DNA of 64,000 nt from Gongronella butleri. Taxonomy: Eukaryota; Mucoromycota; Mucoromycetes; Mucorales; Cunninghamellaceae. Both the position numbers and the translations under genes were made by a program. Under the pieces are notes generated by a model. The model did not search any database and was not told the origin of the DNA. It saw only the letters and a program-made list of their open reading frames with translations. The stretch spans positions 186,001 to 250,000 of the forward strand of contig JAIWZP010000012.1 of the NCBI GenBank assembly GCA_025201375.1, read 5' to 3'. Shown one piece after another: positions 1 through 10,967 of the stretch (position 1 is the first letter of the stretch; each line of letters starts with the position of its first letter).

Positions 1-510
1 GTTCCTTGCTCCATTGACAACATCCAATGCTATTTCATGGAAAAAAGAAGCGACCACGGTCGTCCAGTCAAGCATTAATCAGCCGGTCCCAATTTGGTGG
101 TGCCATTTTGCAAAAAAGTCATGCCCATTCCCAATCCGCGTCCTCGGTCAAAAAAGCGGGGAGGCGAGCATGCTGCCACGATTGCTCTCGGATCTTTTTT
201 TTTTTTTGACGTTGCAAAAAACATGATCCTTGTCTCTTTGCGCCGCGTTTGTACCTTTTTTTTATTTTTATTGTTCGTTTACACCTCGAGCTTCTTTTTC
301 ATTGCTCATTGACCGCATTGTCGCGTATCCCCCCCTATCATCGGGTTGAGGCTACCAATGCCTTGGCAATAAGGTTTAAAAGGGACTGACGATGAAATCG
401 ACCCCAATTGGGTGCTTCCATGTTGGCGTGATTTTGCTGACGAGGCAAATGGCGCCATCCACATTTGTTCTCTCCGACCAACCGAGCATTCTCTCTTTCT
501 CTTAACTCCT
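1..510. other. Gene-free left edge
   Basis: No convincing coding region is seen. The stretch has T-runs around 197-208 and 257-270 and probably holds the promoter and 5' leader of the small gene that starts at 511. A gene running in from the left cannot be excluded. Confidence 0.4.
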
Positions 511-1050
511 ATGAGTGACGGCCGTTCCAAAGATCCTTTTCAGCCACAGCCGGCCGACGTGTCCCGTGTAAGCCGGGCAACATGAAATGATAAACCCCGT
601 GAAACTGACGTTTTGTGTCCTTTGTAGCCTTTGGACCAAGCCGACGACGACGTGTGGCCATCTCCATCGCACGTCGTTGCACCGAGGTGGCAGCTACAAA
701 CGCAAGAGGAGCGTGCCGACCAGCAAAACGCGCTCAATGTCATGCGTAAGGCGAGAATTGGACGCGTTATGTGGCGTGTTCTCATTTTATTTCCCTTTGC
801 AGAGGCCAAATTGGCGCGTATTGAGCGCACGTACACGCCGACGATGGCTCCAGATCGAGACATTGGCGTGCCAAGCGACGACGACGATGACGACGACATG
901 GCTAACACGCAGGAGGAACAAGAAGGGCTCTCTCTGCTCTGGCAGCAGAGATACGCTCCCGATGACCTGGACGAGGCGTTGCGCCACGGCAAGAGTGAGC
1001 AACAGTATACGCGATGGTCGCCGTGGTCAATATGCTGTTGCGCGAATTAA
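511..1050 (+). CDS. Small acidic protein of unknown function
   Basis: I do not recognise a family. The model has three exons. The first begins at the ATG at 511 and ends at about 567 before gtaagc. The second starts after ttgtag near 629 and ends near 750 before gtaagg. The third starts after ttgcag near 803. Both junctions keep the frame. The product is about 140 residues, rich in Asp/Glu/Gln, with a run of seven Asp at 'PSDDDDDDDMA'. No membrane segment or signal peptide is seen. Oddity: the frame ends as 'TRWSPWSICCCAN', which does not read like a conserved end, whereas the overlapping frame from the ATG at 1014 to the stop at 1067 reads 'MVAVVNMLLRELNENDA', a plausible amphipathic helix. 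A small frameshift or sequencing error near 995-1005 may have changed the true C-terminus. It is convergent with the bZIP gene. Confidence 0.5.
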
Positions 1051-1067
1051 ATGAAAATGACGCGTAA

Positions 1068-1588
1068 CACCAATTTTCTTATTTTTTTCTTTTTGCTTAC
1101 CCCTTCCTCATACCCTGGGGGCATGTCCCCCCCCTCCCCCCATGCACGTACGATGCATCGTTCCCTTTTACCCCCCCCCATCGCCATTTACAAAGAATGC
1201 GCAAAATAATAAAAAAAGCATGATTTTTTGATTTTTATTTTGCAATTGGGAAAGGCGTACGCGTGTGGCACGCGTCATTGGTGTGCCCTGGCGCAAAGGT
1301 GACGGAAATCTTTTACAATGTATCGACAATAGAAAACAAGGAGAGAGAGTGAGAGAGGTGGGCATTTTTTTATCACAATGGATGCTGCTTTCGTTTTCCT
1401 AATGATGGGACGGAGACTGGAGGGAGTGATGGTACAACGGGATGCTGGATATGCTGAGAAGGAGGGAATGCATGGCTGGTCGTCTTGTTGCGCTTACCGA
1501 GCGGCAGAGCAGCGTCCGATCGACTTTTGAAAATGAAAAAAAAAAGGTCAGACGACAAATTTTGTGCGTGGATGTTTTTGTTGCGGCA
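1068..1588. other. Convergent intergenic region
   Basis: This lies between the 3' ends of the small acidic gene and the bZIP gene. It contains C-runs near 1128-1140 and 1171-1180 and AT-rich stretches likely to serve as 3' UTR and polyadenylation signals. No gene is supported. Confidence 0.4.
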
Positions 1589-2917
1589 TTACCTTTCTAA
1601 AAGGGAGAAGCTGCATGAGGCTGACGCGGGTGGCTCGGGCGTGGCGTGTGCAGAACTGGACGACGACGACGAGGAATTGGACGACGACGACGACGATGCG
1701 GATTGGGATGACGATGATTTGACAAAGTAGGGTTGCCAAAGCGGGAGAAGGAGCAACGCCAAGGCAAAGAGAAGCACCATGAGGGTATTCGTCATGTTTG
1801 CAGTGTCGTCGTCTTCCATTGTGGCTGGCGGTTGTTTCTTTTGTTTTTGCTGGGATTGCAACTCATTCCACTCCATTTCCATGGACTGGATTTTGCTACC
1901 AAGTTGCTGAACCTGCTCCTTGAGGGCCTCATTCTCTTGCAGCAGGCCAAGACGTTCCTGCTCCAGGGACTGCAATTGCTCACGTTTGCGTTTTCGCGAC
2001 AAGAGGGCGGCGGCACGGTTCTTGATCAGGCGCTCTTGGCGTTTTTGATTGAGATCCATGGCCGTCTTTTTGCGATGCGCGTTGCTGTCGCGTGCGGTGG
2101 CCAATGCTGCATTATTGGGTGCCACCACGGCCTTACTTTCAGTCTTGATGTTTGTTTTGGTGTCTTTGGTTGCGATGGGGCTTGGCTTGGCCGCCGCGAG
2201 CGCGATGTTGGCGGTGCCGGAACCATGGTATGGCTTTGTCTCGCGCGCCAAATACCTCGCAGCGGGTCCTGTGGCTGAGGACGCGCTGATGCTTGTTGCC
2301 GATGGCATGGATGATGATGACGATGAGCCGGAGCACACGGGATTGGTGGTGGCCATGGCTGCTGCGGCAGCAGCGGTAGCAGCGGCAGCATGGGCGGCGG
2401 ACGACGCGTCCATGAGGACGGAAGGGCCATTGGCTGCCGATGGCGACGCGTCGCGCGACTGGATGGGCAGCGCCGGCAAGATTGGCTTGAGGGCGGACGT
2501 GGAGGGCGTCGCGCTTGCGCACGAGATGCTTGTGCTGCTGGGCGACACGGTTTGATCATGAGCGGCAGCAGCCGAGGCGAGAGACCGCAATTGTTGATCC
2601 AAAAAGAGAGGCAATGGCCACATGAATGGATACATGGACGGGATGGCGCCGGGCATGGATGCGTGCGGCGGTGCAGGTGCCGCCGACGTGCACGACAAAT
2701 GCACAGGCGACTTGCGATCAATGGGCGACGGAGACGATTCCTCGCTTGGCGTCGACAATGGCGATCCCGACGAAACCGAATCGAGTGTGGACAGCGCCGT
2801 GTCATCCATCGGGTCCATCAGACAATCCATGTTCAAATAAGAAGCAAGCAGATCATCAGGCTCTTCTAACTTTACAGGAACCATCTTGCTGTCATAAAAG
2901 GAGCTGCTGGTCGTCAT
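1589..2917 (-). CDS. bZIP transcription factor with C-terminal membrane segment (ATF6/CREB3-like layout)
   Basis: A single-exon frame of 442 residues if translation starts at the ATG at 2917; the frame stays open upstream to an ATG at 3025, but those 36 residues look like leader sequence. The N-terminus is acidic and Ser/Pro rich, a likely activation region. The middle is Ala/Ser rich. A bZIP domain lies at about 287-350: the basic region contains 'NRAAALLSRKRKR' (fitting the family NxxAAxxSRxRK pattern), followed by Leu heptads ('LEQERLGLLQENEALKEQV'). At about 377-398 there is a very hydrophobic stretch, 'LMVLLFALALLLLPLW', followed by a Ser-rich tail of about 45 residues. Known biology: animal ATF6 and CREB3 factors are held in the ER by a membrane helix after the zipper and are released by proteolysis. 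That this protein is ER-anchored is inference. The bZIP call is firm; the membrane role is not tested. Confidence 0.85.
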   Translation of the reverse strand: MTTSSSFYDSKMVPVKLEEPDDLLASYLNMDCLMDPMDDTALSTLDSVSSGSPLSTPSEESSPSPIDRKSPVHLSCTSAAPAPPHASMPGAIPSMYPFMWPLPLFLDQQLRSLASAAAAHDQTVSPSSTSISCASATPSTSALKPILPALPIQSRDASPSAANGPSVLMDASSAAHAAAATAAAAAAMATTNPVCSGSSSSSSMPSATSISASSATGPAARYLARETKPYHGSGTANIALAAAKPSPIATKDTKTNIKTESKAVVAPNNAALATARDSNAHRKKTAMDLNQKRQERLIKNRAAALLSRKRKREQLQSLEQERLGLLQENEALKEQVQQLGSKIQSMEMEWNELQSQQKQKKQPPATMEDDDTANMTNTLMVLLFALALLLLPLWQPYFVKSSSSQSASSSSSSNSSSSSSSSAHATPEPPASASCSFSLLER

Positions 2918-3415
2918 GTTGGAGGAAAGCCGTGCGTAAAAAGTGCAATAAAAATCGAATAAAAGAAGAAAAGAGGAGCGTGTGGACGGCGTGGGTTCGG
3001 AGGACGGGGTGTGTTGTGTGCGCAATCGAGAGTGTGAGAGCGCGCGTGTGTGTGTGGAAGAATGTGCGTGTATGACGATAGTGTCAGTTCAAACAAAAAA
3101 AAAAAAAAAAAAAAAAAAAAGAGGGGAACAAGGGGCGCGACGAGGGTGAAGAGGGCAATCAAGGGCGTTCAGGCTGAAGGACAAAAAGGAGGCACGAGAA
3201 ATAAGGAGGTGATGTTCCAATGCCATGGCCAAATAAAAAAAAAAAAAAAAAAAATAGAAGGAGGGGGAGCAAAAGGTTTGGGCAACCAAAGCGGCAGCAT
3301 GATAAAAATGGACAAATGCGCAAAAGGTCGCAAATATGAAATGAAAAAAAATAAGGGGTCAACGGAAAGCGCAAAAAAGAAAGGGGGTGATCAACTAGGG
3401 GGCTGCTGCCTGTCT
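2918..3415. promoter_or_regulatory. bZIP upstream region and 3' flank of the Rogdi-like gene
   Basis: Probable promoter and 5' leader of the bZIP gene. It holds a TG-rich stretch near 3030-3070, a 26-nt A-run (T on the coding strand) near 3095-3120, and a second A-run near 3235-3254. No start codon or TATA box can be fixed by eye. Confidence 0.3.
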
Positions 3416-4787
3416 TCATTTTGCTTGCATCTGCAACAGCGATCGCTTGTACGTCTGGCACAAGTCACGGATGGCCGTCAGATTGCCCTTTAGATTTGTC
3501 AATAGTGGTGATTGTGTCTGAGCACGCGTCTCGTCCAGGATTTCGGTCACTTTATCCTTGTATGTCCTAAAGAGAGAGAGAGAAAAAAAGTCACGGAGGG
3601 GATGAGTGATCGTTTGCTGACATGATCAATGTTTGACTTACACTTGATGATGATGTTTATGATCCCATCGAATGGAACTGGTCGCATGGGCGTTCTCAAT
3701 GGCATAAACATTGCACATCAGGTACACATCATTGATGCAAAACTCAATGACCAAGTCTTGCTTGAGAGGAGGCGAGAAAAACTAGGATGACAACAGAATG
3801 AACAAATTGTATCTTGGTTGGTCGAGGGAGAAGTTTACCTTTGGGTGGCAAACTTTGTATGGAAACAATGCTGATTCGTTGGGATAATCCAAGGCATGCA
3901 AAGCACAATCCATCAAGCGGCACATGGTGTCGAAAAACTAGGAGACATGCATAAAAACACACACAATTTACCAAAAAAAAAAAAAAAGGAGGCGATGGCA
4001 ATATTTTACCTGTACAGCGTGCTGCTTGGTGGTAATTTCTTGACAACTCTTCACTTTGTTGTTCGCCAGAATGATGTAATTCTTACACTGCTGAGCCTTT
4101 GAAAAAGAATTGTCAAAAATAAAGGGAGGGAGCAATCGGGCGAGATGGGGACACGGCTGTACCTGCTCCAAGATATAGGGCATTGAAATTGACGTGCGCG
4201 TCGGCGTGTCGGAGTGATAATTGGGCAGTCTGACTTGGATTTCCTGCAGCAAGCATCCATGAAAATGTTGAAATGAGACGCGTGTGGTGTGGATTGTGGT
4301 CAACTTACACCTTTTTGGATGCCTGTGCCGCCGAAATTGATGTAACCCTTGATGCTCTCGTTCCTAAAGGGGTCGATGATGAGTGGACGGCCGTGTCTGC
4401 AGCTCGCACGCACCCACGGACACCGCCCCTACATTCCCACCCACCCCCTTGCGCGAATAATCCTTACTGCATGGACGACAGAGGCAACGCGTCGATTTTC
4501 GACGTGTCTGAGATAATAGCCAGGCTGGCCTACGCGACACAAAAGATGCTGTAAGCACGAGAGTCGCGCAAAATGGCAAAAAGAGATAAAACTTACTTCG
4601 AGATGGGTCGTCAGCTGCGTAAGAACACCGGGCTGAATCGTTTGCAGTAACCAGGTGCGCTGGCGTGCCTTTTTAATAAGCGCCGAGAGAAAACGTGCCT
4701 TGTTAGCCCTTGTATGCGTCGCGTCACGGGTAAAAAAAAAAAAAAAAAAATGCTTACCATGGCCTGGTCGTGGTCGCAGACTTGCAT
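3416..4787 (-). CDS. RAV2: Rav2/Rogdi-like subunit of the RAVE V-ATPase assembly complex
   Basis: Eight exons on the minus strand join in frame. The first is tiny (ATG at 4787, about ten residues). The last ends at the TGA at 3416-3418. The protein is about 260 residues. It matches the order of conserved blocks in the Rogdi family: an N-terminal 'RTWLLQTIQPGVLTQLTTHL' like the family start, then 'IKGYINFGGTGI' followed by 'EIQVRLP' (cf. VKGVLTLQGD...VNLKMP in human ROGDI), a helix around 'FFDTMCRLMDCALHAL', and 'FFSPPLKQDLVIEFCINDVY' (cf. MFAPALPSDLLVNVYIN). The last two exons follow the family's C-terminal helical region. Known role: with Rav1 and Skp1 in yeast, Rav2 reassembles the V1 and Vo sectors of the vacuolar proton pump. 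Exon edges near 4500 and 4370 were chosen by phase (acceptors gcgtag and ctgcag). Confidence 0.75.
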
Positions 4788-5619
4788 TTGCACGTAATAA
4801 AAAGAATGGCAAAGAGAAAAACACACGAGGTGGGGGCGGAAACCCGCAGATCTCGGCGCTAAAAACGTTAAAAAAATTGATTTTCCGCTTTTGCAAAAGC
4901 CGCGACGCGCTTTTTTCCATGATGCCCGCTACAAAATTATATCAACCTCTTTGCATTGCCACACTTTGGCATAGAGCACGCTGCTAGGTACAAAAGAGTT
5001 ACTTGAACCAGGACGGCGCGATGCCAGCAAGGAATGATTGGACATTAAAGCATTGATGAACCAATATTTCGCGTTTTTGCGTTTTGCGATCCTCTTCCTG
5101 GTCTTCCACAAGAAAGACATCCCCAAATCAAGCCCATTGCATAAAATGCATTGCTGTCACCACTTGTTACTACGCTATTCTCATCAGACCGCTACTATAA
5201 CCCTCTGAAATACTGTAGGCTATCTACTGTAGTTTCGCAAAAAAAAACATTTTCTGACAATTTGCGTAAAATGCACAAAGTTTGCATTGGAGGAGACTGC
5301 GAGTAATTCAAGTGCAAATGGATCGAGTTCATCAGCATTGTGAATTTGAATTTTGAAAGCACACTACTGTATCTGATATTAATATAGTACAGTACAGTAT
5401 AAAGGGGTCAAATTGCGCTTTGCACCATAAAAAGACGCCTCATGCAAAATCACAGCATTAAATAGATAAATACAGTATGAATGTACAGTATGATGAAGCA
5501 GGAGTATTTTGGGTATACCGTAAAATTTGGAGGGCATTGCTGCAGGCGTGAAACGTGTTCTTTATCCGTTGGTAAAAATATCAGTCATGGCTCATGGGCT
5601 CATGCATGGTAGCCAGCGT

Positions 5620-6350
5620 TCGAGAAAAGCCCTCCAGAAAAAAATTACAGTACAGCCTGCTATCCCGCTAATAATGAAAAATGCGTCACGTCATACTGTA
5701 ATAAACTGCAGCCTAGTGCTCAACAAGACGCACGGCCCCGCCCGATTTTTTTGGACTCGAAAGTCGAAAATGCCAAAAGCCCAAAAACATCATATTTTTG
5801 TACAATTTTGCATTCATTTCGCCATCTACATGGCCGACCCCGCTCAAAAATACCTGCATCGCATTCAGCGCAAAAATTGCAACAAAAAAGCTTACGTAAA
5901 CTCCCAAAGCGCTACGACCACTTTTGAAAAATTCAGGGGTCACTCAGGGGTCACACTTTTCAGTCTCAGAAAATGCCAAATTTGGGAAACTTCGAACTCC
6001 GAGCGATCAATGCATCCCAAACAGGTAACTCCGATAATTTGCTGTTGGCAGACAAAATGAAAAGTTGCACCAGACCAATTTGAAAAAAGCCCAAAGAGTG
6101 ACGCATGAACGACGATCGACTGACAAAATTGCCTACTTTGGCAAGATTTTTTTGCAAAATTTTAAGGTTTGACACTTCCAATTTAAAGTGCGTACGTAAA
6201 TTGCATGGATTTTTTACTGTATTTTTTTCTTTTTTATTTTGTGCAGATGTTTGTTGTTGCACTGCATGATGTGCGCTGAGTGGGCTGCAGCACCGACGCA
6301 AAAAGTTAAACCCCAAGAAGAAGCTACAGTATGATAGCGCGCTGCAACCT
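5620..6350. repeat. Dispersed repeat, copy A
   Basis: Shares long near-identical blocks, in the same order and orientation, with 37090-37965 and 57680-58140. Diagnostic blocks include 'cgctacgaccacttttgaaa' followed by the 'aattcaggggtcact' block, 'gatcaatgcat' and the 'ttggcagacaaaatg' block. The right part (gatcgactg...gcaaaaagttaaac) is shared with copy B only. No long frame is conserved among copies, so it looks non-coding. Confidence 0.8.
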
Positions 6351-6419
6351 GCTCTACAATATGTCTGTTACTCTGTTTTGGGGCCTTTTGATCCTGCTGA
6401 ATTTATGCAAAATGCATTT

Positions 6420-7110
6420 TCTCATCAGGACTGAGCAATCCGATCCCTGGAAAAACTTGGCATACTGTAATACAGTAGTAATTGAAGTTTTGAGTCGACT
6501 ACTATCCACTGGTCTAAATTTGGTGCCATACGGTCAGGCTCATCGGGAGAAAGCGAGAAACGCGTATGATAAAATATTATTTGGCGCTGGGTTTTCATAA
6601 CTACAGTACAGTACTGTACAGTACAGTAGTATCAAACAGGCCAAACACGAATCTCGAGATTTCTCAGGACTGAGTACGTACCGTACTACGTAATCCGATT
6701 CGCGAAAAAAAATTAGCAACGTCAGAGAATTGGGTCTATAACCAACTGATCCAAATTTGTGACCAGCTGAACAGGTTTCTGAGAAAAAAGGACCAGTTTC
6801 GAACGCGTATGATAAAGGGGTAAAATCACCACCATTTGGGTTTATTTATTTTGGTCTCGTACCGCGGCAACAGCTGAGCGCCCCGACGCATGATGACTTA
6901 CTGTAATGAGTCACCTCAAATGAACCAGCGGTCAAACGCGGTAAAAGCGCTTGTGGTTTGGGGACATCGCGTCGTGTTCTTGACGAGCTAGCCTTCAGGG
7001 GGTCGGTTTGACCCTGGTTTGGCCCGATTTTATGAAAAATGCGTGTCTCAAAACTGAGTGATCCGATCTTTGAAAAAAATTGACATCGTCGGCTTTTTGT
7101 GTTCAGCATC
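6420..7110. repeat. Degenerate tandem repeat, about 240-bp period
   Basis: The words 'aggactgag' (6426 and 6666) followed by 'aatccgat' and 'cgcgtatgataaa' (about 6561 and 6804) recur with a spacing of about 240 bp. A third, weaker copy begins near 7050 ('aaaactgagtgatccgatc'). Only short blocks are conserved. Confidence 0.5.
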
Positions 7111-7349
7111 TTCTATCATATCTCAAATATAGGACCCGAAGACCCGATGAACAAGATTCGGAGGACACGCCCTGCAAAAACGGGGTAAGGTCTTCTCAAT
7201 TATGGAGTTTCTACTGCACAGATCGTGTAACAACGACGCGCAAGAAAGAATAAACTACCTGTAAAACATGATACGGTACGTCCGCCGTAGGTGTGCAATT
7301 GGCGTCAAGATCTCAAGAACATCGGAAGAAGGCGCGAAGAGTTTTTTTT

Positions 7350-8731
7350 TTATTCATTTGATTCTTTCCAATAGTGGATGGCGGGTGAGTCGCGAGGGGC
7401 CAGCAAGTCACCGGGCGATCCACAGTTGCAAAGAGAATCTGCGCGTCCAAAAAAAAACAAGGGAGGAGGGGGCGCGCGCATGGATCTTAATGCATTTCTT
7501 TCAAATCTGGCGCGGAGATGCTTGATGCGCGCCGAGATGAGCCTGGTTTACACTCACCATAGGCATTAGATAAGCGCCAGGGGGTGGGGGTGGTGGGTAC
7601 GGCAGAGGATGAGACGAGGTATGAGGCGGCGGGAAGACAGGATAGGGCGGCATCATGCGTGCCATGGGATGGGCCAATTGGCTGGGAGGTATCCAGCCTG
7701 GAGGCGGGGGATGCATGCCAAACGATGGAGGGGGACCTGGTATCATGCCGTACATCATATCAGGTGGCGGTTTCATGGATGAGAATGACGGTGGTGCGCG
7801 ATATTCTGGACTGGGCAGCATGAATCCAGGCGGCGGGAACATCATTTGAGGATTTCCGGGCATTGGGGGTTGCTGGTGATGCTGTTGTTGCGGCTGCTGC
7901 GGTTGATGGGTCTGTTGGTGCTGAGGAGCTGGTATTGGCATTGGCTAAAGGACACGACAAATGCGTCAGATTTTGCTTTTTTTCGTCTAAAATCACGGAA
8001 ACCTTACGTTGCGGTTGGAATGGACGGTGTCGTCCGAGACGGCGGAGGATGCGAGGGACTGCATGACCTCTGTCTCGGACATGGCATGCGGGTGTTCGAC
8101 GGGCGAAGGTGGAAGGTGTTGCTTTGATTGGAAAAGGTCGCTGACACTAATACATTTCATCGGCGGGCCGTCTGGAGCAGTCGGATGGTCATGCGCTAGA
8201 TCGCTGTCGTCGCCATGGCCCTCGTCGTCCTCAATTTCATTGCTGGGCACGTACTCGTCGCGCGACACATTAACACACATGGCTTTAAAGTCTCGTGCAA
8301 GGGCAGCCTCGTCAACAGGGTCGTCCTGCGCCTTCATCTGCTGAATCCAGCGTTCCAATTCGGATGAATCCTGGACCATCTTTTCGGCATGTTGCTCCCA
8401 AGTCATGGTCGAGGGGGTATCGTCCATCCATTCTGGAATGGCATTCTCATCCGTGTCCGCAAAGTCCTCTGCGTAATAAAAAAAAAAAAAATAGGGAATG
8501 AAACCGTGTGAATAGACCGTCCTCGTGCCTTTTTTCTATGTTTGTTGACTTACAAAGGGTCAGCACGCCGCGAGAAAAGCAAAGAACGGCAAATGTAAGC
8601 AAACAGCAACCTTGTTTTTGATCGGACGAAATACCCCATCTTCTCACCACAGCCATTGATCACCTCCCCTTCCTCGGCCCTCCCTAATTTGCCATCAGCA
8701 ACCCCCTCCGGGCGCTTTCCCCATGTTGGCT

Positions 8732-8762
<31 letters not shown>

Positions 8763-9190
8763 GTCCCAAAGCCCTTGGCTTCCCAAGCTCGGGATTTCTT
8801 GCTACCTTTTTGTGGATCGACGGCCTGCGTGCAGCTGGAGACGGATAAGATTGGGGTTTGCTCCTTGATGAATGAGCGTCTGGCGTTCAAAAAAAATAAA
8901 AATGAAAGAAAAGACGCATTGTGAGCACGCCGATTGGGTCATCTCGCTTGTTTTGTCTTACCTGCAGTGGAATGTTGGCGCTGGCGTCGTGGCGAGCTTG
9001 AGCCGCTTCTAATTGGAACAAAAAAGGCGTTGGCATGGACCTACGCGTGATTTTGCAGGACAACGTACGTGAACCACGACGACATAGGCGGCAGGTTGAT
9101 GGGTTTCGAAACAAGAGGGCTGGACTGCAAGGCCATAAGCTGGCTCATCGTGTATCGACGTCGCTCAGAACTTGAATCAGGCAGACTCAT
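7350..9190 (-). CDS. Putative eIF4E-binding protein (4E-T-like)
   Basis: Multi-exon gene starting at the ATG at 9190. The N-terminus contains 'RRRYTMSQLMALQ', which fits the eIF4E-binding consensus Y-x4-L-hydrophobic (Y-TMSQ-L-M), placed near the start as in 4E-T (EIF4ENIF1). A larger exon at about 8469-8010 carries 'AIPEWMDD' and an acidic, Asp/Glu/Ser-rich region. The exon at about 7945-7562 is rich in Pro, Gln and Met, typical of mRNP proteins. Known role of 4E-T: binds eIF4E, moves it into P-bodies and represses translation. Weak points: the small exons at about 9008-8962 and 8870-8808 can be read in two phases, and the last exon (about 7444-7350, ending 'HYWKESNE') was chosen by codon quality with an unproved junction. 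The family call rests on one short motif plus layout. Confidence 0.5.
8731..8762. repeat. Short tandem repeat in an intron
   Basis: Four copies of the 7-mer tttccat stand in a row inside an intron of the putative eIF4E-binding protein gene. Confidence 0.85.
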
Positions 9191-9609
9191 TAGCAGAAAT
9201 AGAATAAAAAAAGTGTAAGTTAAGAAAAGAAAAAGAAAAAGACACAAAAAGAAAAAGTGAGAAAATAGATACTCAAAAGTGAGAAAACAAGAAGAAAGAG
9301 AAACGCCTTTTAAAAAAAAAAGACCTCAGATGTCTCAACAATTGGCCCCCTCCCTCTCTCCCGGTGACAAATTTGGCTAGCCATTTCCAAAAATAGGGCA
9401 CCGAAATTCGTAAAAAATGGACCCACACCTCTCACCCCCTGATTTCTCATTTGTAAGTTGCGTGTCCAATTCCAGTTTCAACCCTGGCTGTCGCACTCAT
9501 TGAAGCACTGTGCCTCGAAAAAGCAAAAAAAAAAAAAAAAAAAAAAAAAAAGATAGAGAGGCACGCATCACAACGCGTGTTTTTGCAATTGTTGCATTTT
9601 AATAATAAT
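9191..9609. other. Intergenic, promoter side of the 4E-T-like gene
   Basis: Contains a purine-rich tract (about 9220-9305) just upstream of the 9190 start and a long A-run near 9526-9551. The part near 9560-9609 is the 3' flank of the phosphoesterase gene. No gene is seen. Confidence 0.35.
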
Positions 9610-10932
9610 TTAAACAGTGACAGAGTAAAGCTTGATGTTGGCATCGACAGGGTCTTCGACGAGCTTGACCTCGTTGCCATGCACAGACAGGTACTTGCCG
9701 GTGCCAACGTTGCGCAGAGTGTGCGCGCCGCCATGGGTCTGGTAAGAAGCTTCCCAGAGAGTGCCCTTGCACTCGCCAAGCTGCACACCGCTGCCCCACA
9801 CGTTGATGCACTTGGACGCGTCGGTGGCCGACTGGATGCGGTATTGCTTGCCATTACCGGCAGGCACCATCACAAAGTGGCTGCCGCTTGTCAAGCCATC
9901 GACACCGCGCTTCATCATGCGACGGCTGAACACGTGCGTGCCAGACATCTCAATGGCACTGCCATCCTTGACAAAGGCAACGTGGCGCTTGCTCACGTTG
10001 TTGCCGCGCAGCGCCTTGGAACCCTTCTCCACTTGAGGATACGTTTGGTTACCAAACTATTCAAAAAAGAGAAACAAATGAAAAATTGTCCATTGACAAG
10101 GCTCTAATGCCACTTACAGGAGGCGACGACTTGGGATCAGAGAGCGCCTCGCACATTTCTACAAACAAACATTGAGTATTTGTGTTGAAAAGCCATGTCG
10201 GACACGTCTAATTGCCGTAATTTTTCGTGTTTTTCGTGTTTTTGTTTACGCGTGGGATCCCAGGCGCCCGAGCTGTCCGTGGAAGGCTTGGGGATGTTGG
10301 GCAAAGTGGGGATGGAATAGTCGGGATTGTTAAAGTCAAAGGATGCCACGAGGTTGGACGAGACATTGCGGAACCAGGGGTCCAAATTGACGGCCGGGGC
10401 GGCATACGAGCCATTGGGCAACTTACCGACCCACTCCTCAAGGAATTGAAGACACGACGAGTGGTCAGCAACCTCCGAAAAGACGTGGCCACCGCGGTGG
10501 AAAGGAGAAATGATGGTCATGGGCACACGAGGACCCATACCGAGAGGCGCCTTGCCACCGACGAACTTGTCAGTGACCCACTTGTCTTGGGGCATCTGAG
10601 GAGGCACGACGTGATCACTAAAAAAGGGAATGAGAAATTACAAGGATCATGTCAGACACGTAAAAAAAAGGAAATCAAAGAAAAAAACGCGTACTAAAAA
10701 CCGCCAGATTCGTCATAGTTGATCAAAAGCACCGATTCCTTGTACAGAGGGCTGTTCATCACGGCATTGACAACTTGGCCTTGCAACCAAGCGCCGGCAG
10801 CAGGCGTGTTGTTGGGCTAAAGAGGAAACAAAACTCGCGTCAGCGCGTTTCCATGGGAAAAGGGCAAGAATCAAGTATTTTGCTTACATGTTCGGACAGC
10901 TCGGTGGGACCAACAATGATGCTGCGCTCCAC

Positions 10933-10967
<35 letters not shown>

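Larger units (their letters stand above)
4788..7349. other. Gene-free block with repeats
   Basis: No gene is supported. The region is AT-rich and carries many TACTGTA/TACAGTA words. It contains one copy of the dispersed repeat (5620-6350) and degenerate tandem copies at about 6420-7110. Open frames here are short and do not splice into a plausible protein. Confidence 0.5.

Noticed and set aside
1485..1730. Frame with long Asp runs on the + strand
   Set aside because: It is the antisense shadow of the Ser/Leu-rich tail of the bZIP protein; the Asp runs come from reading the complement of Val/Ser-coding repeats.
2026..2805. 259-codon Arg/Pro/His-rich frame on the minus strand
   Set aside because: It overlaps the bZIP gene in another frame and has the composition of a shifted Ala/Ser-rich coding region.
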